Assembly: GCA_018417955.1 (NCBI GenBank) | Contig: JACTVC010000001.1 | Span: forward strand, 3,038,001 to 3,102,000 | Source of the DNA: Laccaria trichodermophora | Lineage: Eukaryota > Basidiomycota > Agaricomycetes > Agaricales > Hydnangiaceae | Length of the DNA stretch: 64,000 nt | Direction of reading: 5' to 3' | Shown: one piece after another, positions 1-11,296 of the stretch | Numbering within the stretch: position 1 is the stretch's first letter | Layout: each line of letters opens with the position of its first letter | Program-made: the position numbers and the translations under genes | Notes under the pieces: generated by a model | Told to the model about the DNA's origin: nothing | Databases searched by the model: none | What the model saw: only the letters and a program-made list of their open reading frames with translations

Positions 1-1613
1 CTTGTTGAGAACGACATTCGCGACTTCGTCTCCTGAGTAAGTGCGTAGTATTGTTAACAATGTAGAGAAGGAATTCAGCAACGAGCTTACCAAGGGCCTT
101 ATTCTGCCTCAAATCGAAAGTGGCGCCCAAGTACTCGATGGAGACTTCACAGCCTGTGGCAAGACCAGCGGCTCTGCAAGCCTAACATTAGCTCAGAGAA
201 CACTAGTATTACTTCGGGTGCCTACTCGAAGCATGGGGTCACACGCTTGAGTGTCTCTTGCATCTCTTCACGCGTAGGTGCACGGACGTAGCAGCTGAAG
301 AATCAACTGTTGGATTAGCACTTCGTGTTGATTAGATCTTTAAGACCGACATGAATTTTGCATAGTCAGGAATGACTGTAAACATGATTAGTTGACCAGG
401 GAATAAACGATGAGATGATGCAATTACTATTTGCAACCCAGTTTTTGCCTTCAAAGATACCATGAACACGATGTGTAGGCTTCAACTGCTGACGTAGAGC
501 CGAGATGTTGTTATAACCGAGGACGGCGGCATCAAGTGCATTCTTCCCCTCCCAAGGTGAAAGCGCCGCATGAGCGCTAGAATAGGATCAGAATGGAGCT
601 CGATTGCAGAAATAGTATACGTACGTATGTCCACGATATTCAACGATTAACCGCTGAAGAGCAAGGCAGCTAGAGAGGCTGACCGAGCCGACGGGGCCAG
701 GTGCGGGGTGACACCTGCTCAGATGAATCAATTCGAAAACGACGAGCATGCTAACTTCGTTTCACACATTAAACAGGCATCCATCCCCTTATATGCACCT
801 TTTTCAAGGAGGATCGTCTTGCCGGAGCCACTTTCTTCAGCTGGCGGTAAAGACGTTTGGTTGAGCAGAGGCAGATGAGTTGGAAACCTTGACTCCTACC
901 AGGCGTTCCTAAAAGAACAATCTTCCCGGGGATGTCGTGCTTCTCGAGTGCGGCTCTAATAGCTAACGCAACTGCAACACCTGGAACGCAGCAGATGTTT
1001 GCATGAGCCAACGTCGATTAAAATTTAGGGGAAGCTACCTGAAATTCCGATGAGATTATGGCCGCAAGCATGACCGATGCCTTCCAAGGCATCCATCTAG
1101 ATAGATAGGTTAAGAATGGTACAATTCTTCCCGAAATAGATAGCATACCTCAGAGTTGATGCCAATCGTTCTCCCTCCTGATCCATGCGCAAACGTAGCC
1201 TGCCATGCGGTTGGGAGATGGAACTGCTTCGTCACCTCCCATCCATGCTTGGCCATGAACTCAGTGTATGCGTCGTGAGCATGACTGTGGAAGGTTCTTG
1301 ATTATAGGAAAGGGGACCTGATTATCGGCTCAGACGTACTATTCTTCAAATCGGAGTTCAGGATGCGCTGACAAGGGATGGATCAATTAGATTAGATCGT
1401 CTGTATCGGTTTTGAGCACTCACCATGAATATCAAGGCTCAGAGCCCTCAACTCTGCATCGAGATCTTTGATTGTAGACTCAATCGTCTCGAGGACATCG
1501 GGCCTATAAAGATCGCTGGAGCCCGGACGGTGAGGCTTTGGCTGAGCATTGTCGTCAGGTCGCCATACTTCGTTGACAGAAAAATTATCGTTGGTGTGGT
1601 CGCAGATGCACAT
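1..1613 (-). CDS. M20-family amidohydrolase (PM20D2/ACY1L2-like), copy A, cut by window edge
   Basis: Metal-dependent amidase/dipeptidase of the M20 domain-containing protein 2 family, presumably cytosolic, hydrolysing small amide or dipeptide substrates. I join 12 exons (1613-1424, 1367-1340, 1284-1149, 1096-1039, 980-900, 840-768, 714-625, 576-428, 375-351, 294-226, 173-91, 32-1); all phases agree, giving 338 codons without a stop, and the gene continues past base 1. Family members are about 430-450 residues. Visible family marks: the MDALEG metal-ligand Asp, the HACGHN motif, the [11 protein letters not shown]lu pair, and the [16 protein letters not shown] stretch. The start is the ATG also used in the second copy at 12129. 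It shares a 218-base promoter with the divergent helicase gene. This copy looks functional as far as visible; the substrate is not known. Confidence 0.85.
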
Positions 1614-1831
1614 AGCGGTCCGGGTGAGAGTGGAACTTGGTGGAAGACGCCACGCGCTTATAAGCAAGCATTTATAGCGGATCTTCTGCTGTTAAGAATG
1701 ACAAGGAAGCCAATTGCCGGTTCTTGAACAACTTAGCCCCTTGGTCGTCCAACCTGTGCAAAGTTGTAGACGGCCGCAGAACAAGTTGCTGTTGAGGGCT
1801 GTTGTAACTTGTCGTGATCTTTCGATCAACG
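1614..1831. promoter_or_regulatory. Bidirectional promoter between M20 amidohydrolase A and helicase A
   Basis: These 218 bases separate two divergent start codons and must carry both promoters. An AT-rich TTTATA element lies near 1671. The duplicated unit holds a similar but more diverged spacer at 12130-12339, where coding sequence on either side is far better conserved. Confidence 0.6.
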
Positions 1832-4800
1832 ATGACAACGGAAGCTCAACTTACGGCCTTCATCGCGCGGCAACGTACTCTACTGGCCAAAGAACGAGAT
1901 GCTGAAGTCGAACGAAGCTCACTGCTGTTGTCCAACTGTGGCCCCAAATTGCTAGAACAGAAGGGACTGTCATTAGGCGGGCTTGGCGTCTCAAGCATTA
2001 ACATCGGTCTGGGTGGAAAAACGTACGTTCAGAGCGAAATCTTTCCTGACAACATACACTGATCTATTCAAAGGGTAGGTTAGTTGAATTAGAACGCCCG
2101 TCCGCGTATCACTCTAGCCCACTCTTTCCTCCACACACGATCAGGTTGGCATTCCATTTCAGTTGTGAATTTCCTTTAGATAACGTGCCGTTAGACCAGG
2201 AGATCTTGCTCGGGTTGAAGCTAATGTGTCATCGGGCGGGGCCACGAAGAAGGCCAAAAAACCAACCTCGACTGACACAAAGTCGACCCAGGTGGAAGGC
2301 GTCGTTTACAAAGTGAGTGAGCCTGTACCAGGTTTTGATGTTATCATGATGATTCTACGATGTTACAGGTCTCTGATACACGTATCGTCATCGCGGTCGA
2401 GCCATCAGACGCTGCTACAGAAGACCTAGACCTCCCAGAACGTTGTCGCGTCGTCAAGCTTGCAAATAGTGTGACCTACGATCGGTACATCTCCTTTGTG
2501 TTCGTTTAGTGAGGCTCAGAACCCTGATCAGCTTTGAGCAGCATGGACAAGGCAATCGATCACCTTGAGAAGACCGTTATACCTTCTGTCTGTCGTGTCG
2601 CCCTGGATTTTTGAGAGTATTACTTAGCTCTTATAGGGCGATGCCTCGAAAGCGGCAGTGAACCCTCTGATTCAGGTCCTCCTCGGCATAACGCCACCCT
2701 CTCGAAGAATTCCCCTCGATAACATTGTCTTTTTTGATGAACACCTAAACGAGAGTCAGAAAGAAGCTGTCAAGTTCTGCCTGGAATCCCCGGAAGTGGC
2801 ATGCATTCACGGCCCTCCAGGTATGTTTCACCTTCATCATTGGCTTCTCTTACTGACGTGGATCAGGTACTGGGAAGACGCATACGTTGATCGAAATCAT
2901 TCGCCAGTTGACGGCTGAAAGCCCCACGAACCCCAAACCCAAGCGACTTCTCGTCTGCGGCGCCTCCAACTTGTCAGTAGACAACATTTTAGAGCGTTTA
3001 TTGGCGCTGCCGGCCGAAGGAAAGTCTGAGAAGTTGAAAGTGACGCGGATAGGTCATCCTGCTAGGGTGATGACGCACGAAGGGATCATAGAATCCACGT
3101 TAGAGGTCAAGGCTACTCGGACGGAACAGGTGTGTTCATCTTCTTCGTTAAGTCTTCTCTCTAAATGCTTTGCTAGGCGGCATTGGCCAAAGATGTCAAG
3201 AACGAGTTAGAGACTGCTCTTGGAGTTTTGTCTGGAAAGGGAAAGGGTATGAAAGGAAAGGGACCAAGGGGCGCGGAGCGTAAAAAGATGTGGGAGGAAG
3301 TGAAGGCTCTGCGAAAAGAGTCTGTTCACCGCGTCTTTTTTTGCGATTCCAAGGTCTCACGAACCTCATCCGACCAGGTACCGCCAGAGGGAAGGCGGGG
3401 TTGTGAAATCTGTCCTCGGGGAATCACAAGTGCGTTCTAGCAACAGTTTCAGATCCATTTTGTTCAACCTCATCGACGCAGATCGTTCTTGCCACATGCC
3501 ATTCTTCTGGCGGCCGACAGCTTCGTTATCATGACTTTGACGTCGTCATTATTGATGAAGCGACGCAGGCTCTCGAAGCTGTGAGTGTCACCGTGTGTTG
3601 TACTACCTTATCTCCTGTCTGACGTTCCCATTAACTGCAGGTTTGCTGGATTCCCATCTTCAAAGCAAAGAAGCTCATACTGGCGGGAGACCCCATGCAG
3701 CTTCCTCCAACTATACTCTCAATTGGTAACAACAAGAAAGCAAAATCCAAAACGGGAAAACCTGCATTAATAGCCACGAACAAATCATCGGTATCAAAGA
3801 AAGAAGTAACAGTGAAAGCAGAACCTGAAGGACCCATGGAGAACGACTCAGGCTCTGGTACTGATGACAAGTCGGAAGAAGAGCAAGAAAGTGAAAGGGA
3901 GGAGGCCCCAACTCCTGAGCCACTACCCTCGAAATCCAAAACATTGGCAACAAGGCGCATCGAGCTCATGCCTCCACGCACACCGGAGACCACCCTTTTT
4001 GACCGCCTGGAGAAGATGTACGGCCCTAGCATCAAAAGGATGCTCAAAGTTCAATATCGGTTCGTCTTTTTTCCTCTTTTCCATCCACTTCCTTACATCC
4101 TTGATAGAATGCACGCTCAGATCTGCGTCTTCCCATCCAAGACCCTATATGGTGCTAAACTTCAATCACACTCATCCGTTGCCGCACACCCCCTGCAAGA
4201 CTTACCGAACACACACGCTGATTCGGAGGAAGACGTGAAAGACATGCTACAGACCCCAGTAGTGTTCTTCGATACTGCTGGCTGCGAGTACTTTGAGAGA
4301 CTTGACGGAGATGGGGATGAAGGAAGCAGATGCAACGAGAATGAGGTGACTATTGTGAGGAACTCGGTTGAGAAACTCGTAAGTCACCCTTCCACACTCT
4401 GTGCCCGTGACTCACGTATTGTAAAGGTAGAGGTTGGGATACAGCCGAACCAGATCGCCATCATCACTCCGTACGTGGAGATATTGAGAGCTGATTATTG
4501 TAAAGGGACTGAAGTCTTTATAGATATGAAGCGCAGGTGACGCTGCTGACGTCTACTCTTCCCCCAACATACGGCGCCGATTTGAAGATCGGCACAGTGG
4601 ATGGGATGCAAGGCAGAGAAAAGGAAGTGATCATTATCACCTTAGTTCGAAGCAACGACACCGTAAGCCTGTCTCCTCCTCTTTGCTGAGGAAACTCAAT
4701 AGTTGAACTCCTTTTCGCAGAGGGAAGTTGGATTTTTGAAGGAGAAACGCAGAATGAACGGTGAGATCATTTCCTTTCTGTCAAACATAGTTAACCGACA

Positions 4801-5012
4801 CTCGTTTCTCCTTGCAGTTGCTATGACTCGGGCGAAACGTCACCTTGTGAGTCAAACTAAAGCCACTTGGGCCGACCTTTTCATTCTGACCCGCCAATTT
4901 GAAGTGCATCGTTGGCGATTCTTCAACTGTCTGTCATGGTGGATCATATCTCAAGAAATGCCTTGCGTGACTGGACACTAACGCAGATGTCAAGTACGCG
5001 GGTCTCGAATAG
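1832..5012 (+). CDS. HCS1: HCS1/SMUBP2-type superfamily 1 DNA/RNA helicase, copy A, early stop near the C-terminus
   Basis: 5'-3' superfamily 1B helicase related to yeast Hcs1 (DNA polymerase alpha-associated helicase A) and human IGHMBP2. Seventeen exons: 1832-2022, 2079-2144, 2195-2312, 2369-2484, 2542-2587, 2637-2820, 2867-3129, 3177-3319, 3378-3429, 3482-3580, 3641-4059, 4108-4378, 4427-4474, 4537-4662, 4721-4760, 4818-4846, 4905-5012. Walker A (GPPGTGKT) is split by the 2821-2866 intron; VVIIDEATQ is motif [27 protein letters not shown] and [10 protein letters not shown] are later helicase motifs. A basic and acidic low-complexity insert lies between LPPTI and [10 protein letters not shown]. 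The expected protein is 772 residues, but TGA at 4968-4970 replaces a Trp codon present in copy B, truncating it to 758. All core motifs precede the stop, so activity is uncertain. Confidence 0.88.
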
Positions 5013-5299
5013 GAAAATCCATTGCCTTATATCGTCGTTTAGCATGAACCGTTCTGGTCAGGTTTGGTGCCACTCTGAAAAGTGTGCTTTTATGGAGGCG
5101 GAATATGCATTCTGGCGTGACTGAGACGATTGTCCAGAACAGATCTAGCATTTTTGCATGCATTTGCAGCTCTATCCCAAACGTTCTAAATCTGCATGAA
5201 AAGGTCGTCACCGTTGGAATGTTGGTGGAGTGAGCTGGTAAATCACGTGGTTGGTCGGGTGACTCTATTCCTTTTCCTCGACGCCCTCCACATTCAGGA

Positions 5300-6387
5300 A
5301 TGCTCTTCCTTGGCTCTTCCCAGAGCTTTGCCTCGCTCTTCACGAGCCTTCCACCCATCACCCTCAGTCGCGAAGCTCGTCGCCACCCCACCAAGGCTGA
5401 GGAAGTCAAGGCGGGAAACCCGCTTCAGCCGACGACATGCTTCTTCTCACCTTTCCACCGCAGTCTTAGTCATCGGGATAGTACCCGCTAATCGAACACG
5501 AGTTTGAGGCAGTCGTTGTGTTTGTCTTAAATCTACTTCACGAGTCTTACCATTTATGAATCAATAACTTTAGAGGCGCTGGTGGTGCGGGTTACGCGCA
5601 GCCTTTGGTATGGCAGAAGCTGGTTTCAAAATCGTGTGTATCACCAAGTTGTTCCCCACCAGAAGTTACACTTGCTTTGTCTAGAACATGATTGAAAGTG
5701 ATTGGCGATGGCATATGTATGATACTATGGTGCCATACCACATACCACCCGCTACACTTGGTCGCCTGACGTTTCTGCCTGCTGGAGGTCAGAAGATCAG
5801 ACTGGCATGGTGACCAAGATGCAATCCACTACACGTTTAGAGAAGCTCCCCACACTGTCATTGAGGTTTGCTCCCAGCCATCATTTTTCCAGACCAATTG
5901 ATTGAATTACACCCTTGCAGCTTTAACGGTTCAGCTTGCCTTCTCGCGTACACCAGAGGGAAAAATATACCAACTTGCCTTTGGTGGACAATCTTTGAAA
6001 TACGGAAAGGGGCGCCAGGCCTACCGTTGCGTAGCCGCCGCTGACCGTACTGGCCACGCTCTCCTGCACACGCTCTACGGCCAATCTCTGCGTCACAACG
6101 CCAGCTTCTTCATCGAATACTTTGCCCTCGACTTGATCATGCAAGACGGCGAGTGCGTGGGTGTCATTACTCTGAATATAGAAGACGGCATCCTCCATCG
6201 CTTCCGCTCGCACAAGACCGTCTTGGTGACCGGTGGTTACGGGCGAGCGTACTCCAGCTGCACGATCGCCTACACCTGTGCTGGAGGTGGAAATGCCGTA
6301 GTCGTTTGTGCCGGACTTCTGGATCTGGAAATCGTGCAGTTCCATCCCACAGGTATTATGGTGCTAGGTGTCTTACCACAGAGGGAA
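5300..6387 (+). pseudogene. SDH1: Broken 5' fragment of the succinate dehydrogenase flavoprotein gene (SDH1/SDHA)
   Basis: Covers roughly the first 280 of about 640 residues of the mitochondrial complex II flavoprotein. A presequence-like start (ATG 5300) is followed by YPLIEHEFEAVVV, the GAGGAG dinucleotide-binding motif, [64 protein letters not shown] and VQFHPTGI. At least two reading-frame breaks occur (after the presequence, and one base missing after GAGGAG). The covalent-flavin motif is damaged: His of RSHT reads Tyr, and the following VAAQGG segment is absent. Intron-like gaps (about 5519-5574 and 5876-5930) are kept, so this is a DNA-level copy and not a retrocopy. It ends abruptly near 6387 against sequence that elsewhere directly follows the helicase. 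Bases 5013-5299, before it, are probably 5' flank of the donor SDH1 gene. Confidence 0.9.
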
Positions 6388-6614
6388 AGCATTCTCATAA
6401 GCCATCAACAAGTGCGTTTGGCTGATGTGCTGGTTTTTAGTTGTCGAGGTGAAGGAGGGTATCTTTTGAACTCTGACAGTGAATGATACGTGCCTACCGC
6501 GAGGTCTCGCTTATGTAGTTTCCGGTTCCATGACAATCGAAATTCGCAAAGGTCTCTTATGTTACCTGACCAAAGACAGTAAAATCATAACATCTATTGT
6601 GGAATTACAGGTGA
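6388..6614. other. Shared 3' flank between helicase and gene X (copy 1)
   Basis: Non-coding spacer downstream of gene X. It aligns, with substitutions, to 15540-15715 (plus) and to 11000-11160 (read on the minus strand). In those two places it follows the helicase last exon directly, so the SDH1 fragment must have been placed between helicase and spacer in this unit. Confidence 0.7.
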
Positions 6615-7837
6615 TTAAATGAATAGTTCTACCGTCCGTGGGTCATCCACCTGCCCAAACAAACTTGACTGAGAGTCGCCGGAGTCTTTCTTTGATTCTT
6701 CTTTAATCAATTCTTCTACAGCGCCCATGTCTAAATTGAAAGGTATATCCGAAGAGTCTATACGAAGTTGGTACAAAGATAACAAAGCTGTAAGGGCAGA
6801 TGGACGAGGATGCTGCAGTCGATTCCGCGTGGTTTTGAAGGGTTGAGAATCATGATCTCGGAGCTCGTGGATGACATGGTACAGCTGGACCGCCAACCGC
6901 ACATGCTCTTCTGTCATTCTGTCCAAAACGTCACGCGACAGCTCCATACGCTCTGTGGGGTTGTGGAATGTTGGAAAGGTGGGCTGACCAGCTAGGTCGA
7001 TAAGCCGCTCGCGTGGGGATTGTTCATGTGGTCCCCATGCATGCGGAAAGACACCCTCCAGAATCGATGTAACTGCAAGGGGTAAGAACACCAATTGATA
7101 ATGCGAACAGACTCACTGTAACCCAAGTTGAAATCTCTCATCTGGGACTTTGTCTCAGGAGTCAGGTTGGCCATTAGATTATCGTTTATGACTAAAAGAA
7201 AGGTCAGAAACTTTTAAGAAGTCGCATAATAGTACATACCCTGGAGGGTTCGAGTATAGGTCTCGTACCTTAGGATATGGATGTGGCGGTCAGCCTCTCG
7301 TCCCATCAACACGATTTGAGATGCTTTCATAGCGTTGACTTGTTGTATTTTTCCTTCGAGAAATTTCAGCCGCTCATCATAGCTAAGGATTTGTTAAGTA
7401 TAAGCAAGAAAAGTCCTGAAAGAAAAGACGTACCTTTTTTCCTTTTTCGCCACTCTTTGCAACAACACATTATGAGATAACTTAACCTCTTCTTCAAGAC
7501 CTTTCAACCGGTCCTCGAATCTATGGGTATATTACAAATTGAAAAAAAGGGATGCCCTGAGAGAAGTGACGTACGTTGCTTCCTTGTCCGCCAGTTCTTT
7601 CCTTGTTTGAATCAAAGCCGCTTTCCGTAGACTCGAACGCCCCGTCAAGGGTGGTCTTGTAAAAGTGGCGATCGATGACTCCGGACCTGGACAAAGGATA
7701 TCCCAAGAGGCGTCGGAGGGGAAGGTCGGTGGGTGACACTCAAGGTGGTGCTGGATGACAGTTATTGGCGCCCCGATGAAAGAAAAAGGGAGAGTGATGG
7801 TTTTAGAGGTGTTCGGGGACTGCAGTAGCACGTTCAT
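6615..7837 (-). CDS. Gene X copy 1: uncharacterised coiled-coil protein, full-length
   Basis: I do not recognise this family. Five exons (7837-7575, 7520-7434, 7382-7240, 7191-7117, 7072-6615) join without phase conflict into 342 codons (341 residues). The N-terminal ~60 residues are polar and look disordered. Two heptad-like helices follow (FEDRLKGLEEEV... and YDERLKFLEGKI...), then ANLTPETKSQMRDFNLGY and a mostly helical C-terminal half rich in Glu, Arg and Leu, ending FGQVDDPRTVELFI. It is the only one of three copies that keeps exons 3-5; the copies at 10523 and 15715 share one internal deletion. Function unknown; a scaffold or chromatin role would be a guess. Confidence 0.7.
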
Positions 7838-8264
7838 TGTGGTGGAGGTATGGGAAAGAGCAGGGAATTAGGAGATTTGACGTGTTTAGACATTCTGAGC
7901 GATCTTTCGCTGCCCCCCCAATATAGGGGAGCTCAGAGTTGAAAGGAGCGACGCTTATGAGCGCTTACGAAGGTCGATTGTCAGCGGTCGCTTGTCATGC
8001 ATCATGCATCATGTGTCACCGATAGGCAACAAAGTCGAGCGCGGTAAACCGCAAACGCACAAGTATAGAGCGCGAACGAACCATGTTCCGGCCGAGAGTA
8101 GGAACAAAGAACGGAAATCGCTTTCGTAGGAAAATCTGTCACACGTTTCAAAGCGAGGTTCAAGATTTATCGTTCCAACAAAACTCTTCTCTGTTCCAGA
8201 GTTGGGGATGAGTACTACGTAGTAAATACCTCGCCTGTACTTCAATCACTTCAATCTATTCAGA
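7838..8264. other. Intergenic, nothing recognised
   Basis: Upstream region of gene X copy 1. A short run of C (7912-7918) and a tandem CATGCATCATGCATCATG motif at about 7997-8012 are the only local patterns seen. Confidence 0.5.
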
Positions 8265-9106
8265 TTATACATCTTCTACATGAATTTCGCAGGGAATAAT
8301 GATATAATTGAAAGACACAAAACAAATATGATCGGAAATAATACACATGGGTTTCCAGTCTGAGGTTCCATAAACACCTGTCCGCCCGTAATGGTTCATG
8401 ATTACATTTACCGCAAGCGGGTTACCCATCTCTGCCGCTAACGCGACACCATCCTGCTCCGCGTATGGTTCTGGTGTGAGACCAGGGCTTGGGAGTTGGC
8501 CAAGAGTGTCGGTGACAGGCAGAAGTGGTAAAGGGAGGTCTAGTTGAGGGAATCCTGGTATGTAGTTGGTTGTATGTATACGGAACATAGGATCACAAGT
8601 TGGAGGAGTAGGTGGTGGCTCCGAAGCAGAACGGTGTATTTGGGGGTGATGTGTATACCTGAGGCTGGGAAGCGACTGAGTACGTTGAATGTAATCTTGC
8701 TATTGTCAAGTTAGTACAGAGTTTATCTCGACACAAGAAGTTGGTGACATACTGGGGGACCTAATGTTTGATGGTTAGTCGGTGCATCCTCTCGTCTAAG
8801 CTGACTGATGTCAAGTCGAGGGACGACGATGCAACGTCACAGCTGTTGAAAGATGGTCTTGACGTACCTTTGCGAACAATGTGATATAAGCATGACGATC
8901 ATATAGAATAAAGATGAAAACTCACTCGAGGATGGCGTTGGCATTTTGTGAGGCAAACCGATTTTGGCCTCTTCGCGTTCCTGCCTGTCTTTCTCCTTCC
9001 TTGAAGCGAATACTTGTTCAACGGCCTCGTGCCATTCTGCTATGGAACGGCCGGCGAGCACCGGATGTTCGACGAGCCCTGCGACGGCGTCAACTAAAGA
9101 TGACAT
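8265..9106 (-). CDS. Uncharacterised small protein gene, about 220 residues
   Basis: Coding-like exons: 9106-8926 (MSSLVDAVAGLVEHPV..., ending in a polar EREEAK segment), 8800-8753 (LRREDAPTNHQTLGPP) and 8699-8265 (proline-rich, then PSPGLTPEPYAEQDGV and VNVIMNHYGRTGVYG), stop at 8265. Exons 2 and 3 join in phase; exon 1 leaves one base over, so a small exon or a different acceptor between 8925 and 8801 is missing from my model. No domain is recognised. It lies head-to-tail with gene X copy 1 and with the next gene, all on the minus strand. Confidence 0.45.
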
Positions 9107-9451
9107 GGTTTATATAGAAGTAGGGTTGGAGTAGGGTGACCGGTGTTGAAGTGTGTTCAAATCCCGATCTGAACTCCGCATGCTGAATACTTATCGCTAC
9201 CTCAACAAAAATTCACCTCAACCAGCCAATGAAGCGGAACGGTATCCGGGGGTTGAATGGAGGTTCGGTGTGTTAACGAGCATTGAAACAGAATTCAATG
9301 CATCGAAGACCGAGGTGGGGCCTCAAGGCCTCAAGTCTTTAGTTACTAACATGCATCTGCTCGTTTACAGCGCTAGTTCATGGCTACTAGAAATTCGGCG
9401 AAGGTAACAGTACAAAGGCTGCTCAGACATCTCGAAGTGTGAGATACCACA
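9107..9451. other. Intergenic, nothing recognised
   Basis: No convincing exon, repeat or RNA gene seen on either strand. Confidence 0.4.
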
Positions 9452-10491
9452 TCACAAAACCTGATGAGAGAAAATTTCCAGATCGACATAGTCAAGATAC
9501 ACAAGCGGGTGTATCAACCCCCTGACCATGAGTACACCATTCGCAGACCCGCCCACGATGCCCTTCTCATACGGGGTTGCAAGGAGAGGAAGCATTTTCT
9601 CCTCACCACCAACGACGTTGTTGGCCCATGTCAAGATGTCCGACGAGCGTAGCTCGCTCAAAGGCTTCTCCTCACCCGTTGAAGAACATTCGCTACATCC
9701 AAAAAATCCAAAGTCAGCATTCCCAGTAACCCAAGACCTGTTCAGACTATCTGACTCAGTCAAAGACTGAAGTCCATCTTTAGAGGTGCCAGGACGTGCT
9801 AGATGTCGTCTCTCCCAAATCCAGACGAGAAGGGGACTAGAATGTTGGCCTAGCTTGCATGGGATCAGCCTGTTGATGGTCCTTGTCATGAGCAGAGGGC
9901 CGCAATGCCTCGAAAGTATCAGATCGGTTAGGAATAGGAACCGGTAAGGCGTTGCATGGATTATTGACAGGTGTGATAAATTGGCTTGGAGGATCCCAAT
10001 ACCATAAGCTTACAATTTCTTGTCCCATGGTAACAAGGTCGCTGTGATATTTACTTGAAGATACTATTGAAGTTGACCGAGGGAGACTGGAGGAGAACGG
10101 GATGGATAGCAATGTTTTGATAGGGGGAATTTGGTTACTGAAGTACGGCTCAATGCCAGGACAGTCAACTGCCATATAGATGTGCATCGGATACGTTTGC
10201 ACATCTTCGAATGCATGTACTATGGGAACACAATGCCAACGGTGCAAATTTTCCTTACATCCTTAGCATGATGGTCGTAATGAAAATGACGACAGGAGAA
10301 TCTACATGTCACTCACTCCCCGAACACTTCGTCATATGTCGATCTTCCATGACCAGGGTCCGCGCGATTGCCGCGCGACGAGCCTCAATCTCATTCAACC
10401 GATACGTCTTGAGATCTCGTTCATAAGCAAGGGTTTTAGCGATGATGTCCTCATGCAAGAAAAGCGTCCATAAAGTTCTAGGGAAGTACAT
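9452..10491 (-). CDS. Uncharacterised gene, possibly 5'-truncated, splicing partly unresolved
   Basis: Minus-strand coding-like blocks: 10491-10317 (MYFPRTLWTLF..., with NEIEARRAAIARTLVMEDRHM), joined in phase to an exon starting at 10261 (CKENLHRWHCVPIVHAFEDV, then a Ser/Pro-rich part) that runs to about 9860, and a last block about 9712-9452 (ECSSTGEEKPLSELRSSDIL and a C-terminal ...VYLDYVDLEIFSHQVL). The join between the last two blocks is not resolved; continuing the frame meets a TAG near 9838. The 5' end abuts, 30 bases upstream, the breakpoint of the inverted gene X fragment at 10523, so the original first exon may be lost. No domain recognised. Confidence 0.4.
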
Positions 10492-10522
10492 GCCGTTATA
10501 AAGGTCGATTATGACTTTTGAC

Positions 10523-10990
10523 GACCTTCGGTCCAGAATCAACGATCGCCACATATACGGGGCCACCGTTGACCGAGTGATCAAATCTACGCAAAGCGGC
10601 TCTGCTTCAGACACCGAAAGAATTGGTAGACAAGGAAACAACGTACATCACTTCTCTCAGGGCATTCCTTGTAGTTATATACCCTTAGATTTGAGCACCA
10701 TTTGAAGGTTCTGGAAGAAAAAATATCTGAAGTCGACGCTCTCAAGCTATCTCATCAGGTGTTGTTGCAAAGAGCGGTAACGAAGTACGTCACTTCTTTC
10801 AAGGCTTCCCTTGTTTAGACTGATGAATAAATCCTTAGCTGTGATGAGCGGCTGAAACTTCTCGAAGAAAGTCAAAGCATCTCAAAAGATGTTGATGTGA
10901 GAAGAGGTTGACCGCCATATCCATATATGATATTTTGAGGTTTGGGGAGGTGGATGACCCACGGATGGTGGAACTACTTGAACACCTGTA
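10523..10990 (+). pseudogene. Gene X copy 2: inverted, internally deleted pseudogene
   Basis: Plus-strand remnant of gene X. It starts inside exon 1 at the GPPLTE segment (in-frame TGA just after it, then LRKAALLQT), keeps exon 2 (FEHHLKVLEEKI..., from 10690) and the start of exon 3, then jumps straight to the last codons (GGTGGATGACCCACGG, about 10952). Exon 3 is shifted and exons 4 and most of 5 are gone. The same internal deletion is seen in copy 3 at 15715-16266, so the two derive from one deleted ancestor. Confidence 0.8.
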
Positions 10991-11188
10991 ATTCCGGAAT
11001 AAGTATTGTGATCGGGTACTATAATTAAGACCTTTGCGAAAGAAACTGCATAAGTAAGACCTCGCGGTGGGCGTGTGTCGAATAGAGTTCGAAAGATACC
11101 CTCCTTCACCTCGACAACTAAATACCAGCACATCGGAAAAATGCACTTGTTGATAGCTTGTAAGAATGTACACCCTCCGTGAGATTTC

Positions 11189-11296
11189 CTATTCGAGACC
11201 CGCGTACTTGACATCTGCGTTAGTGTCCAGCCACGCAAGGCATTTCTTGAGATATGATCCACCATGACAGACAGTTGAAGAATCCCCAACGATGCA
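11189..11296 (-). pseudogene. Isolated last exon (exon 17) of an HCS1-type helicase, third copy
   Basis: The 108 bases correspond exactly in length to exon 17 of the full helicase genes and read [15 protein letters not shown] to ...VKYAGLE and TAG, keeping the Trp codon that is TGA in copy A. No upstream helicase exon precedes it; instead the sequence changes to M20 amidohydrolase exon 6 on the same strand. It cannot be expressed as a helicase. Confidence 0.9.

Larger units (their letters stand above)
764..5018. repeat. Segmental duplication, unit A
   Basis: This stretch matches 11294-15520 in the same orientation, offset by about 10.5 kb, across coding exons, introns and the intergenic spacer. 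Helicase exons 7-9 and their introns are almost base-for-base identical between units. Left of about 768 and right of about 5018 the similarity stops: unit A continues into the rest of the M20 gene on the left and into a broken SDH1 fragment on the right. Confidence 0.93.
10523..11296 (-). repeat. Inverted repeat arm 1 (helicase last exon to gene X)
   Basis: Read on the minus strand, this segment runs helicase exon 17, 3' spacer, deleted gene X, exactly as 15407 to about 16200 does on the plus strand. The left limit is at about 10523 and the right limit is the fusion with the truncated M20 gene at 11294-11296. Confidence 0.85.

Noticed and set aside
2190..2210. Apparent frameshift in both helicase copies before the PGDLA segment
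   Set aside because: An extra exon (2079-2144; 12587-12652) reading [20 protein letters not shown], followed by an intron ending GTTAG, restores the frame in both copies.
7997..8012. Short CATGCATCATG repeats as a CRISPR-like or regulatory array
   Set aside because: Only two to three units of 7-8 bases; the genome is fungal and such short repeats are expected by slippage.
9150..9175. GTTCAAATCCC as the B box of a tRNA gene
   Set aside because: No matching A box or acceptor stem at the correct spacing upstream or downstream.
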